From NCBI GenBank assembly GCA_023101725.1, contig JALJCO010010193.1, positions 1 to 64,000 of the forward strand: a stretch of DNA of 64,000 bases, read 5' to 3'. Origin of the DNA: Atherinomorus stipes. Its lineage: Eukaryota; Chordata; Actinopteri; Atheriniformes; Atherinidae. Made by a program: the position numbers and the translations under genes. Shown piece after piece: positions 59,801 to 64,000 of this stretch; the stretch's first letter is position 1, and each line of letters opens with the position of its first letter. The notes beneath the pieces are model-generated. The model was given only the letters and a program-made list of their open reading frames with translations. It ran no database searches and was not told the DNA's origin.

Positions 59801-61213
59801 TGATCGGTCCATCACGGAGACATCAGGTTATTGACGGGTTTTGATTGACCTGATCGGTCCATCATGGAGACATCAGGTTATTGACGGGTTTTTATTGACC
59901 TGATCGGTCCATCACGGAGACATCATAGGTTATTGATGGTTTTGATTGACCTGATCGGTCCATCATGGAGACATCAGGTTATTGACGGGTTTTTATTGAC
60001 CTGATCGGTCCATCATAGAGACCTCTAGTTATTGACGGGTTTTTATTGACCTGATCGGTCCATCACGGAGACATCATTAGGTTATTGACGGTTTTTTATT
60101 GACCTGATCGGTCCATCACGGAGACATCATCAGGTTATTGACGGTTTTTATTGGCATGAACGGTCCATCACGGAGACATCATCAGGTTATTGACGGGCTT
60201 TTATTGACCTGATCGGTCCATCACGGAGACATCATTAGGTTATTGACGGGTTTTTATTGACCTGATCAGTCCATCACGGAGACATCATTAGGTCATTGAC
60301 GGTTTTTATTGACATGAACGGTCCATCACGGAGACATCATCAGGTTATTGACGGGTTTTTATTGACCTGAACGGTCCATCACGGAGACATCATTAGGTCA
60401 TTGACGGTTTTTATTGACATGAACGGTCCATCACGGAGACATCATCAGGTTATTGACGGGTTTTTATTGACCTGAACGGTCCATCACGGAGACATCATCA
60501 GGTTGACGGTTTTTATTGACATGAACGGTCCATCACGGAGACATCATTAGGTCATTGACGGTTTTTATTGACATGAACGGTCCATCACGGAGACATCATC
60601 AGGTTATTGACGGGTTTTTATTGACCTGATCGGTCCATCACGGAGACATCATCAGGTTATTGACGGGTTTTTATTGACCTGAACGGTCCATCACGGAGAC
60701 ATCATCAGGTTATTGACGGGTTTTTATTGACCTGATCGGTCCATCACGGAGACATCATCAGGTTATTGACGGTTTTTATTGACATGAACGGTCCATCACG
60801 GAGACATCATCAGGTTATTGACGGTTTTTACTGACATGAACGGTCCATCACGGAGACATCATCAGGTTATTGACAGGTTTTTATTGACCTAAACAGTCCA
60901 TCACGGAGACATCATTAGGTTATTGACAGGTTTTTATTGACCTAAACAGTCCATCACGGAGACATCATTAGGTTATTGACGGGTTTTTATTGACCTAAAC
61001 AGTCCATCACGGAGACATCATCAGGTTATTGACGGGTTTTTATTGACCTGATCGGTCCATCACGGTTTTTCTGTGTCTGCTTCCAGAGTCTGCAGCTGTA
61101 ACAGAGGAAGCATCCAGAGAAACATCCACGTGTCCACCTGTAGACCGGATCCAGCTGGATCAAGGCCAGCTGTGCAGCGCAATGGCCGCCCCACACATGT
61201 CCATCCGAGACAG
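23712..61213 (+). CDS. svil: Supervillin gene, N-terminal half (partial, continues to the right)
   Basis: Exons: 23712-23803, 23972-24035, 24116-24258, 24331-24961, 36357-37130, 39971-40138, 40659-40693, 45240-45304, 48634-48770, 50820-51090, (55848-55907), 57248-58643, 61087-61213. Every border has AG/GT and every phase joins. Supervillin is a peripheral membrane protein that links F-actin and myosin II to membranes and acts in cell spreading, adhesion turnover and cytokinesis. Recognition rests on motifs known from vertebrate supervillin: [91 protein letters not shown] and MSIRDR. The likely start is ATG at 24028 ([12 protein letters not shown]), matching the family's usual N-terminus, though the frame is open upstream through two more exons. 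From that ATG about 1,251 codons are visible. The gelsolin-like domains and headpiece are outside the window. Which teleost paralogue this is cannot be told here. Confidence 0.93.
23972..24035 (+). CDS. svil: Supervillin exon with the likely start codon
   Basis: The TTGTTCAAG acceptor and AACAG/GTGAGA donor give [20 protein letters not shown], then NR. The ATG at 24028 begins [12 protein letters not shown] once joined to the next exon, which is where vertebrate supervillin normally starts. The 19 residues before it are open and look like coding sequence, so a longer isoform is possible. Confidence 0.75.
24116..24258 (+). CDS. svil: Supervillin exon: [10 protein letters not shown] ... [10 protein letters not shown]
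   Basis: The block begins [20 protein letters not shown] and contains [20 protein letters not shown], strongly like the supervillin N-terminus, where the family has the same [10 protein letters not shown] core. Known work places myosin II binding in about the first 170 residues of the mammalian protein. The exon ends with one carried base before GTGAGA. Confidence 0.92.
24331..24961 (+). CDS. svil: Supervillin exon: [17 protein letters not shown] region
   Basis: Two carried bases complete V, then [16 protein letters not shown]. The hallmark [20 protein letters not shown], followed by RYGISLD, is the best match to supervillin in the window. A second family motif is LMNLENQRR. The remainder ([14 protein letters not shown], then [19 protein letters not shown]) is Ser/Pro-rich and disordered. 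The exon ends ILSRQG with two carried bases before GTGAGT and joins to IKVREMLAK. In mammalian supervillin this region adjoins F-actin-binding sites. Confidence 0.95.
25489..27818. mobile_element. Non-autonomous TIR transposon with 5-bp target duplication
   Basis: The perfect 19-bp ends TGGGGCCTCATGTACAAAG and CTTTGTACATGAGGCCCCA are inverted, and GGACC occurs on both sides (25484-25488, 27819-27823). Subterminal CGTACG words repeat near both ends. No transposase is recognised in the 2,330 bp. A second TIR element is nested at 26553-27391. Confidence 0.8.
26553..27391. mobile_element. Nested TIR element (GGCCCTCATTTATCAAACG ends)
   Basis: GGCCCTCATTTATCAAACG is followed by ATCGT at the left and mirrored exactly by ACGAT then CGTTTGATAAATGAGGGCC at the right. 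ACT flanks both ends, a 3-bp duplication of the size used by PIF/Harbinger elements. Many GTACGA/TCGTAC words lie near both termini. A 78-codon frame at 26723-26959 reads [20 protein letters not shown] and matches nothing I know. Confidence 0.78.
27913..28742. other. Intronic sequence, no gene recognised
   Basis: 28519-28740 begins ACAGTCGTCCTCAAAATG and is A/T-rich, which could be one end of an older Tc1-like element. 27913-28518 is unassigned. Confidence 0.4.
29202..31561. mobile_element. hAT-type element inserted in the Tc1-like transposon
   Basis: Ends CAAGGGCGTAAC and GTTACGCCATTG-like (observed AATTACGCCATTG) are inverted, and GGTTCAGG is duplicated exactly at 29194-29201 and 31562-31569, the 8-bp size of hAT. 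Inner terminal blocks (TTGGGGGGTC at the left, GGGGGGGTCAAAACCCCC at the right) support the boundaries. No transposase is recognisable, and a 21-bp array occupies about a quarter of it. Confidence 0.85.
30602..31168. repeat. 21-bp minisatellite, about 27 copies
   Basis: The unit CATGTGCGTGTATTTACCTCT repeats almost without change. Three units have CATGTGCATG, and one at about 30858 lacks one base, which shifts the frame. Because the unit length is a multiple of three, frames of 98 to 216 codons appear on both strands. They have no independent support. Confidence 0.95.
32293..32868. other. Intronic sequence, nothing recognised
   Basis: A/T-rich sequence between the Tc1-like element and the next foldback copy, with no supported coding frame. 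Confidence 0.45.
32869..34000. mobile_element. Foldback element, family C (copy 3)
   Basis: It starts GGGGATTATCACGCTTCCG and ends GTAAGCGTGATAATCCTC before TA. Like copy 2 it has two outer inverted arms and a third diverged unit of the same sequence in the middle (about 33310-33590). The arm blocks AACTTTATAATAAAAC, AAACACACAAACATCTGAAA and TTGTTCCACTGGAAACGGG are shared with the other copies. Confidence 0.85.
34001..34794. other. Intronic sequence, nothing recognised
   Basis: No supported coding frame or complete repeat. Confidence 0.4.
34795..35060. repeat. Dispersed repeat of about 265 bp (copy 1)
   Basis: CTACTGTTTCCCGGTGAGTC, CTGCTTCTTTATCCTCTTCA, CTGTAGGAAACCTAAATAAA and AACTTAAAACCGCAATGAAG recur in the same order at 47692-47955. 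Its type is unknown, and no inverted ends were found. Confidence 0.75.
35285..35772 (-). mobile_element. Harbinger-like MITE (copy on minus strand)
   Basis: The right end AGCATAAATGGGCCTTAAG is the complement of the start of the element at 62182 (TTAAGGCCCATTTATGCTCG). The blocks GTGTTACCCTGCG, GTCCACTAGGCGGCAG, TTCCTGCATATCAGCTCCAC and GGTATTGCTCCATATTCTGT match that copy in reverse. Short shared frames reflect this repeat. Confidence 0.75.
35773..36356. other. Intron just upstream of a supervillin exon
   Basis: It has a (GA)n run at about 36249-36265, and ends in CTGTTTCCCTGAAG, the acceptor of the exon at 36357. Confidence 0.5.
36357..37130 (+). CDS. svil: Supervillin exon: IKVREMLAK ... 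[10 protein letters not shown]
   Basis: It joins in phase to the previous exon to give [16 protein letters not shown], resembling the VKVREKL segment of mammalian supervillin. The 257 codons are disordered, rich in Arg, Glu, Ser and Gln, and include [30 protein letters not shown] and [20 protein letters not shown], then RRRRD. It ends GACAT before GTAGGT, so the apparent ATG-TAG just past the border is intronic. A minisatellite starts within 40 bp of the donor. Confidence 0.88.
37165..37655. repeat. CAGCTAACCRT-type minisatellite
   Basis: Degenerate units of about 10-12 bp (ATCAGCTAACC, GTCAGCTACC, GTATGCTAACC) run from just after the exon donor to 37655. The same array resumes at 39547-39670, after a LINE remnant. 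Confidence 0.88.
37660..39546 (+). mobile_element. Non-LTR retrotransposon remnant (jockey/CR1/L2-like), inserted in the minisatellite
   Basis: 37863-38069 reads [20 protein letters not shown], then [16 protein letters not shown] and [15 protein letters not shown], the reverse-transcriptase motif of jockey/CR1/L2-type LINEs. Further pieces up to 38430 read [18 protein letters not shown] in a shifted frame. It is 5'-truncated and frameshifted. The 3' part ends in AACAAATAAACTTAAA just before the minisatellite resumes, and carries a hAT-like MITE at 39007. Confidence 0.8.
39007..39428. mobile_element. hAT-like MITE, 422 bp, with perfect 8-bp duplication
   Basis: TAGGGCTGCACAATTAATCG faces the complement of AGAATCGTGCAGCCCTA, and ATGCCAAT lies on both sides (38999-39006, 39429-39436). 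Its terminal sequence is related to the elements at 15923 and 21085. Confidence 0.85.
39547..39670. repeat. Continuation of the CAGCTAACC minisatellite with a copy of the exon-donor flank
   Basis: 39586-39645 (GTAGGTGAAGACCAGAGCTG, then CAGGACAGCTAACCAGCTAA) is a diverged copy of 37131-37190, the sequence that starts at the 5' splice site of the preceding exon. This suggests the splice-donor flank was duplicated along with the array. Confidence 0.65.
39799..39879. repeat. (GT)n microsatellite
   Basis: Nearly pure GT dinucleotides with a few GC steps. It lies about 90 bp upstream of an exon acceptor. Confidence 0.95.
39971..40138 (+). CDS. svil: Supervillin exon, charged disordered segment
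   Basis: A TGCTCCCTCTAG acceptor and GATAG/GTACTG donor give (I)[17 protein letters not shown], then [19 protein letters not shown], then [19 protein letters not shown]. It begins with one carried base and ends with two, in phase with both neighbours. I cannot align it to the mammalian protein. It is assigned by frame, splice sites and order. Confidence 0.72.
40659..40693 (+). CDS. svil: Supervillin micro-exon (35 nt)
   Basis: The TTTTCAAG acceptor and GAAG/GTATGT donor bound a short block reading (R)[11 protein letters not shown]. It starts with one base and ends with one, the phase needed to join the preceding exon to [11 protein letters not shown]. Its small size lowers certainty, but phase and signals fit. 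Confidence 0.62.
40953..42472. mobile_element. Family A foldback element, enlarged copy
   Basis: It begins TTAAAGGGATAGTACACCCC and ends GGGTGTACTATTCCTTTAA. Internal family blocks are present on both sides, while about 41288-42245 is extra sequence: pyrimidine tract, GA repeat and unassigned DNA with CCCAGCAGCCACCCAGATGC. Confidence 0.75.
41288..41486. repeat. Polypyrimidine (T/C) tract
   Basis: About 200 bp with almost only T and C on the + strand. The long frames here encode only Phe, Ser, Leu and Pro-type residues and are artefacts of composition. A (GA)n run lies at about 41779-41800. Confidence 0.92.
42473..44346. other. Intronic sequence, nothing recognised
   Basis: No frame on either strand shows a recognisable domain. 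The 143-codon frame at 43357-43788 has no splice or family support. Confidence 0.45.
44347..44713. repeat. Large inverted repeat (two arms of about 140-148 bp)
   Basis: Arm 1 (44347-44494), which includes CTTAAATTTTATTGATTCTT, GCATCAGCAACAAGAAAC and CAGTTCCATGTGGTTTCA, is the complement of arm 2 (44574-44713), with few differences. The spacer is about 80 bp. No target duplication was found. The transcript would form a long hairpin. Confidence 0.85.
44714..45239. other. Intron upstream of the [10 protein letters not shown] exon
   Basis: A/T-rich and non-coding, ending in TTTCTGCCTCTGCAG. Confidence 0.6.
45240..45304 (+). CDS. svil: Supervillin exon: [21 protein letters not shown]
   Basis: The acceptor CCTCTGCAG and donor AGG/GTGAGT bound 65 nt encoding (A)[18 protein letters not shown], then FFR. 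This is one of the best conserved blocks of vertebrate supervillin and anchors the gene assignment. It starts with two carried bases and ends on a codon boundary. Confidence 0.95.
45705..46538. repeat. 30-bp minisatellite, about 28 copies
   Basis: The unit ATCCATGATGAGAACCTCCC, then GTTCCACCAC is 30 bp, with a recurrent 29-bp form (ATCATGATG) that shifts the frame. The first unit grades into the host element (ACATCCATGATGAGAAC), and the sequence after the last unit (ACATCCCAAAGCTGCTCTGA) belongs to the element, so the array arose by expansion within it. Confidence 0.93.
47125..47190 (-). mobile_element. Retroelement 3' tail fragment
   Basis: ACTTTATTCATCCCCAAAGG, then GAAATTC is a widespread fish non-LTR tail in reverse orientation, followed by a T-run and placed inside the TIR element. 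Confidence 0.5.
47692..47955. repeat. Dispersed repeat of about 265 bp (copy 2)
   Basis: It matches 34795-35060 over nearly the whole length with scattered substitutions and small indels, in the same orientation. Confidence 0.75.
47956..48633. other. Intronic sequence, nothing recognised
   Basis: No coding support. It ends in CACCGTGTCTGTGCAG, the next acceptor. Confidence 0.5.
48634..48770 (+). CDS. svil: Supervillin exon: [14 protein letters not shown] ... [10 protein letters not shown]
   Basis: It starts on a codon boundary with [20 protein letters not shown], then [20 protein letters not shown] and VVIAT plus two carried bases. Mammalian supervillin has a closely similar order (SRNTAVEQRLRRLQDRS, then TTEEVVIA). 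The donor is GTAAGA. Confidence 0.95.
48771..50637. other. Intron, nothing recognised
   Basis: No supported coding frame. Scattered short repeats only. Confidence 0.45.
50638..50772. mobile_element. Short MITE related to family B
   Basis: AAAGGGGAAGTTTGG at the left is inverted at the right (AAACTTCCCCTTTAA). It shares CATTTACTCACC with family B. It ends less than 50 bp before the next exon acceptor. Confidence 0.65.
50820..51090 (+). CDS. svil: Supervillin exon: [13 protein letters not shown] ... [15 protein letters not shown]
   Basis: The acceptor TATCCCCCCCTCAG precedes one carried base and [20 protein letters not shown]. It then runs through [40 protein letters not shown] and [15 protein letters not shown]. 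The family hallmarks are LSLAEK-ALFN and [12 protein letters not shown]. It ends on a codon boundary before GTGAGG, the same border as in the mammalian gene. Confidence 0.96.
51978..52488. mobile_element. MITE with TTTAAAGGTAGAG termini, inside the LINE
   Basis: TTTAAAGGTAGAGTTCGAAG, then CCCCACTG at the left is inverted at the right (CAGTGGGGTGACTTC, then CTCTACCTTTAAA). The interior has no transposase. Confidence 0.72.
52875..53612. mobile_element. Foldback element, family C (copy 4, two-arm form)
   Basis: It starts GGGGATTGTCACGCTTTCCG and ends GGAAGCGTGATAATCCCC, with TA on both sides (52873-52874, 53613-53614). At 738 bp it has only the two inverted arms, without the third unit seen in copies 2 and 3. 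Confidence 0.85.
55085..55690 (-). mobile_element. Tc1-like transposon fragment with transposase C-terminus
   Basis: The left end GTGTGAAAAAGTGTTTGCCCCC is a known fish Tc1-like terminus. 55529-55300 on the minus strand reads [20 protein letters not shown], then [20 protein letters not shown] and [20 protein letters not shown], the C-terminal end of a Tc1-type transposase around its last catalytic acid. The other terminus and the N-terminal half are missing. Confidence 0.85.
55848..55907 (+). CDS. svil: Possible cassette exon of supervillin (60 nt)
   Basis: TTTCTGCTCCAG precedes [20 protein letters not shown] and then GTAAGC. It is 20 codons, phase 0 on both sides, so it could be included or skipped without changing the frame. 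The acidic sequence is plausible. However, joining 51090 directly to 57248 gives DMEQLQNGSA, close to the mammalian EVEQVQSGK junction, which suggests this exon is optional or false. Confidence 0.45.
56148..56991. mobile_element. Family A foldback element (copy 4)
   Basis: It begins TTAAAGGAATAGTACAGC and ends GGGTGTACTATTCC. The inner block AAAAACTTGTCAATATTCC, then GTAATCCAAGTGTCCTGA in the left half is inverted in the right half (TCAGGACACTTGGATTACA, GAATATTGACAAGTTTTTG). The right end repeats a short inverted AGCAAGACTCTCA unit around 56900-56960. Confidence 0.8.
57248..58643 (+). CDS. svil: Supervillin large exon with a 318-residue hexapeptide array
   Basis: The GGTTGTGCAG acceptor is followed by [20 protein letters not shown] in phase 0. 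The first 128 codons are Pro/Ser- and acid-rich ([40 protein letters not shown]). Codons from 57632 to 58585 form 53 hexapeptides of the type SRELQQ. The exon ends RLQSHPAVR plus one carried base before GTGAGA. It joins to ESAAVTEEA in the next exon. The mammalian protein has a disordered stretch at this place but, as far as I recall, no such repeat. The frame is open for the full 1,396 nt. Confidence 0.85.
57632..58585. repeat. 18-bp coding minisatellite, 53 units
   Basis: The unit AGCCGGGAGCTTCAGCAG encodes SRELQQ. Variants change Leu to Phe or Ile (CTT/TTT/ATT), Gln-Ser to His-Asn (CAGAGC/CATAAC) and Gln-Ser-Arg-Glu to Asp-Arg-Pro-Glu (GACAGACCAGAG). The array is exactly 954 bp, with no indel outside multiples of 18 and no stop. 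Confidence 0.95.
58806..59387 (-). mobile_element. Non-LTR retrotransposon remnant
   Basis: On the minus strand, about 59290-59240 reads [16 protein letters not shown], the reverse-transcriptase motif of jockey/CR1/L2-type LINEs. The left end (TAATTTTTATTTGTATAGCA, then CAAAGTGCTTTACA) is a typical 3' tail in reverse orientation. It is 5'-truncated where the 52-bp array begins. Confidence 0.75.
59389..61068. repeat. 52-bp intronic minisatellite, about 32 copies
   Basis: The unit CCTGATCGGTCCATCACGGA, then GACATCATCAGGTTATTGAC, then GGTTTTTATTGA repeats with small length changes. Two sub-families differ at CCTGATCGG and CATGAACGG and are partly interleaved in the right half. The last partial unit runs into the polypyrimidine tract and acceptor of the next exon. 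Confidence 0.95.
61087..61213 (+). CDS. svil: Supervillin exon ending MSIRDR
   Basis: Two carried bases follow TGTGTCTGCTTCCAG, giving [20 protein letters not shown], then [20 protein letters not shown] and RD plus AG before GTGAGC. MSIRDR corresponds to MSIKER of the mammalian protein, which is followed by LALLKKSGEEDW. That next exon is not visible in the window. This is the last supported supervillin exon here. Confidence 0.85.
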
Positions 61214-61245
61214 GTGAGCACCGCAGGGATGTCTGCTGGTGGAGG

Positions 61246-61550
61246 AGACGTCTGTCCGTCCAGCGGTCTGCTGATGTAGCAGACGTCTGTCCGTCCAGCG
61301 GTCTGCTGATGTAGCAGACGTCTGTCCGTCCAGCTGTCTGCTGATGTGGCAGACGTCTGTCCGTCCAGCAGTCTGCTGATGTAGCAGATGTCTGTCCGTC
61401 CAGCGGTCTGCTGATGTAGCAGACGTCTGTCCGTCCAGCGGTCTGCTGATGTGGCAGACGTCTGTCCGTCCAGCGGTCTGCTGATGTGGCAGACGTCTGT
61501 CCGTCCAGCTGTCTGCTGATGTAGCAGACGTCCGTCCGTCGAGCTGTCTG
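61246..61550. repeat. 35-bp minisatellite, about 9 copies
   Basis: The unit GTCCGTCCAGCGGTCTGCTG, then ATGTAGCAGACGTCT repeats with few changes. It begins about 30 bp after the donor of the exon ending at 61213. Confidence 0.93.
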
Positions 61551-61750
61551 TCTGTGTATGGGAGTCTGCAGACGTGTGGAAGTGGCTGCAGCCTGACGTG
61601 TTTCTCAGACTGAAGTTTCTCCTCTTCTGTGGTCAGGTGGGGATGATTGCAATCAGATCAGAGTGAGTGAGTTGTTTCCCCTTTTGGGTTCCCACAGCTG
61701 ATATCTGGAATGAGTTGAATGTGTCTGAGATAAATATGTGTATTACTAAA

Positions 61751-61998
61751 TGGTAAATGGTAAATGGACTGTACTTATATAGCGCTTTTCCAGTCATATA
61801 ACTTAAAGCGCTCCACACATATCACATCACCCAGTCGCACACACACATTCATACCCGATGGGCACATCGGGGGGGAAAATTGGGGCAGTGTCTTGCCCAA
61901 GGACACTCGGCATGTAGTCTGGGGAAGCCTGGAATCGATCCCTCAACCCTCGGTTGAAAGACGACTGCTCTTCCACCTGAGCTACAGCCGCCCATGCT
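61751..61998 (-). mobile_element. tRNA-derived SINE
   Basis: On the minus strand it starts GGGCGGCTGTAGCTCAGGTG with a B-box-like GGTTGAGGGATCGATTCC and GGACACTGCCCC-type body. It ends in AGCGCTATATAAGTACAGTC, then CATTTACCATTTACC. Standard fish SINE structure. Confidence 0.82.
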
Positions 61999-62181
61999 GT
62001 ACTACTACTACAATTACTACTACTACTGTACCAGTAGCAGATACTTTTTACAAAGAGACATCTGAGAAAACAGCACAAGCAAATATGATGAACCAGCTGC
62101 CATGCAGCGCTGCAGCATTGTTTTTGTTTTTTGTGTGTGTGTGTATGTGTGTTGCCTTCCCACCGTACAGCAGTCCCCCTT

Positions 62182-62720
62182 AAGGCCCATTTATGCTCGA
62201 TGCAGAAGACGGATATGCAGACGGACGGAAGGTTTCGTCTGTCATCTGTGTCAGTTATGTGCGTAATTTGGTGCGTTTTTGAGGGGCTTGTTGGTCCGTC
62301 ACTGGACGTAGAAGACGGAGCAATACCAACGAAAACCGTTGGGCCAGTGTTGAGCTGTGGAGCTGATATGCAGGAACAAACCAGAGAAGAAGAACAGGAA
62401 CCGGAAAAATAACAACACAAAAAAAGCCGGGGTCATTAGCCCAATAAAGGCACCTGAGAAAGAAGACGTCAAACAGAGAGAATCTGTAGACATGGATGGA
62501 GCTTTGGAGGAGAAGCTGTGCCAGTGTGTCCGAAAATACACTCATATACGACATCACATCACCGGGACACAGGGACAGACAGCACTGCCGCCTAGTGGAC
62601 ACACTGGTTTATGAACCATGGCAACGCAGAAGACACATGGAAATATAAAGGCAGCCACGCAGGGTGACACATGAAACGGATGTCACTATTTACATACGAA
62701 AGGGAGCTGAAATGGGCCTT
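62182..62720 (+). mobile_element. Harbinger-like MITE (second copy)
   Basis: AAGGCCCATTT at the left and AAATGGGCCTT at the right are inverted. Internal blocks are shared with 35285-35772 in opposite orientation. No transposase. The short frames here are repeat-derived. Confidence 0.78.
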
Positions 62721-62957
62721 TTTTTAACAGAACCAGGTCTTAGATTCACCATCATGACGTCATCTTGGCATAAGTGCATGCAGCTTCCTCGCTGCTGAGT
62801 CATGCAGAGCTGGGCAGATCTGCTGACTCATTCTGATGAGCAGAGAAGTTAAATTAGATGCAGAAATGCTCCTTAAAGAGCCGAGTCTTGAGCTTGCTGT
62901 TAGAGCAGGATCAGGCCCTGCAGGCGGGACAGAGTCTTGGAGGATGTTCCACCATCG

Positions 62958-63362
62958 GGGAGCTTCAGAGGAACGTCTGGCTGCTGGTTCCACCTCTGTG
63001 GAGCTGCAGAGGAACGTCTGGCTGCTGGTTCCACCTCTGTGGAGCTGCAGAGGAACGTCTGGCTGCTGGTTCCACCTCTGGGGAGCTGCAGAGGAACGTC
63101 TGGCTGCTGGTTCCACCTCTATTGAGCTGCAGAGGAACGTCTGGCTGCTGGTTCCACCTCCGTGGAGCTGCAGAGGAACGTCTGGCTGCTGGTTCCACCT
63201 TCGTGAAGCTGCAGAGGAACGTCTGGCTGCTGGTTCCACCTCCGTGGAGCTGCAGAGGAACGTCTGGCTGCTGGTTCCACCTTCGTGAAGCTGCAGAGGA
63301 ACGTCTGGCTGCTGGTTCCACCTCCGTGGAGCTGCAGAGGAACGTCTGGCTGCTGGTTCCAG
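62958..63362. repeat. 41-bp minisatellite, about 10 copies
   Basis: The unit GAGCTGCAGAGGAACGTCTG, then GCTGCTGGTTCCACCTCTGTG repeats with a few substitutions. A unit of 41 is not a multiple of three, so each frame cycles through all three readings. None of them contains a stop, which gives frames of 150-219 codons without coding meaning. Confidence 0.93.
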
Positions 63363-63852
63363 CTGTTGGGATCATTGATTGTAGATGTAAGCAGAGCTCT
63401 GAACTGGAGCTGCTGCTACTGGAAACCGGAGCAGAGAAAAGGGACACGAGCTCTCTGGGTTGTCTGCAGCATTCCACTTCCCTTTCAGAAGAAAGATTTA
63501 AATCTGAATTAAGATGAAGTTGGTGTGTGAACAGTCAGTCATGCTCAAGAATGACAAACCTGCAGGAGGCTCTGTGATCTGCAGGGATGATAGATCACAT
63601 GAAAACTGCTTCAGCTGGGGGGGGGGGGGTCAGAATGTGTCAGTGCGCTTACATCACTCTGAGCTGCCTGGTAGATGGTCAATGGTGATCTCGTTCCAGA
63701 TTGATTGATGACCTAATGGAGTTCCACGTGAGCTCCCCGTCTGGTCACATGTCTCACTTCACTCCAATTTTCAGAGATGCAGGGGGGGGCAGGATGGAGA
63801 TGTGGTGGAGCCCCCCAGCTGTGAGATGACCCCCCACCCTCAAGCTGTGAGA
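63363..63852. other. Intronic sequence, nothing recognised
   Basis: Contains a G10-plus run at about 63617-63627. No supported coding frame. Confidence 0.45.
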
Positions 63853-64000
63853 TGTGTTGTTCTTGTTGTGTGGTTGTGGTTCTGTGTGGTTGTGGCTCTA
63901 TGTGGTTGTGGCTCTATGTGGTTGTGGCTCTGTGTAGTTCTGTGTGGTTGTAGCTCTGTGTGGTTGTGGCTCTATGTGGTTGTGGTTCTATGTGGTTGTG
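63853..64000. repeat. 16-bp minisatellite running off the right edge
   Basis: TGTGGTTGTGGCTCTA units, some shortened, repeat about nine times up to the window end. Confidence 0.9.

Noticed and set aside
61751..61998. A tRNA gene on the minus strand
   Set aside because: It has tRNA-like promoter boxes but lacks a cloverleaf-forming acceptor and anticodon arm. It continues into a SINE body and tail.
62836..63517. Frames of 150-219 codons around the 41-bp repeat
   Set aside because: The 41-bp period cycles through three stop-free readings. No splice or family support.

Overview
This is eukaryotic DNA, almost certainly from a teleost fish. The signs are spliced exons with GT/AG borders, tRNA-derived SINEs of the types common in fish, many terminal-inverted-repeat DNA elements (hAT-, Tc1- and PIF/Harbinger-like), L1-like and jockey/CR1/L2-like LINE remnants, and a very high minisatellite load. 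I see no prokaryotic gene layout, CRISPR array or recognisable virus. Most long open frames are shadows of tandem repeats or decayed transposons.

The one host gene I can support lies on the + strand and encodes supervillin (svil), a membrane-associated actin- and myosin-II-binding protein of the villin/gelsolin superfamily. I place twelve exons between 23712 and 61213 by protein similarity recalled from the family and by splice signals, plus two tentative exons (15520-15583 and 55848-55907). All junction phases agree. Only the disordered N-terminal half is present. The gelsolin-like repeats and the villin headpiece should lie beyond the right edge.

Layout: 1-9616 is a roughly 57-bp satellite that runs off the left edge and shows a higher-order duplication. 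9617-15500 is intergenic or 5'-intronic sequence with nested non-autonomous elements. 15500-23700 holds more nested elements (hAT-like MITEs with 8-bp target duplications, a SINE with a 12-bp duplication, a long foldback element). 23712-24961 holds four clustered supervillin exons. The 11.4-kb intron after them contains two transposon nests: a TIR element inside a TIR element inside a SINE, and a 21-bp minisatellite inside a hAT element inside a Tc1-like element. 36357-51090 holds six exons separated by a LINE remnant, minisatellites and a TIR element bearing a 30-bp array. 51242-55690 is an antisense L1-like LINE broken by two insertions, followed by a Tc1-like fragment.

At 57248-61550 a large supervillin exon contains an uninterrupted in-frame 18-bp minisatellite: 53 units, or 318 residues. 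The next intron is mostly a 52-bp array reaching almost to the following exon, and a 35-bp array begins about 30 bp after that exon. 61751-64000 holds a SINE, a Harbinger-like MITE and two more minisatellites.

The most notable signals are the coding hexapeptide array in supervillin, the clustering of unrelated tandem arrays at exon borders, the satellite's recurrent 13-bp deletion variant, the foldback element family, and the nested insertions whose order can be read from intact target duplications. I did not find a convincing unknown multi-gene system.
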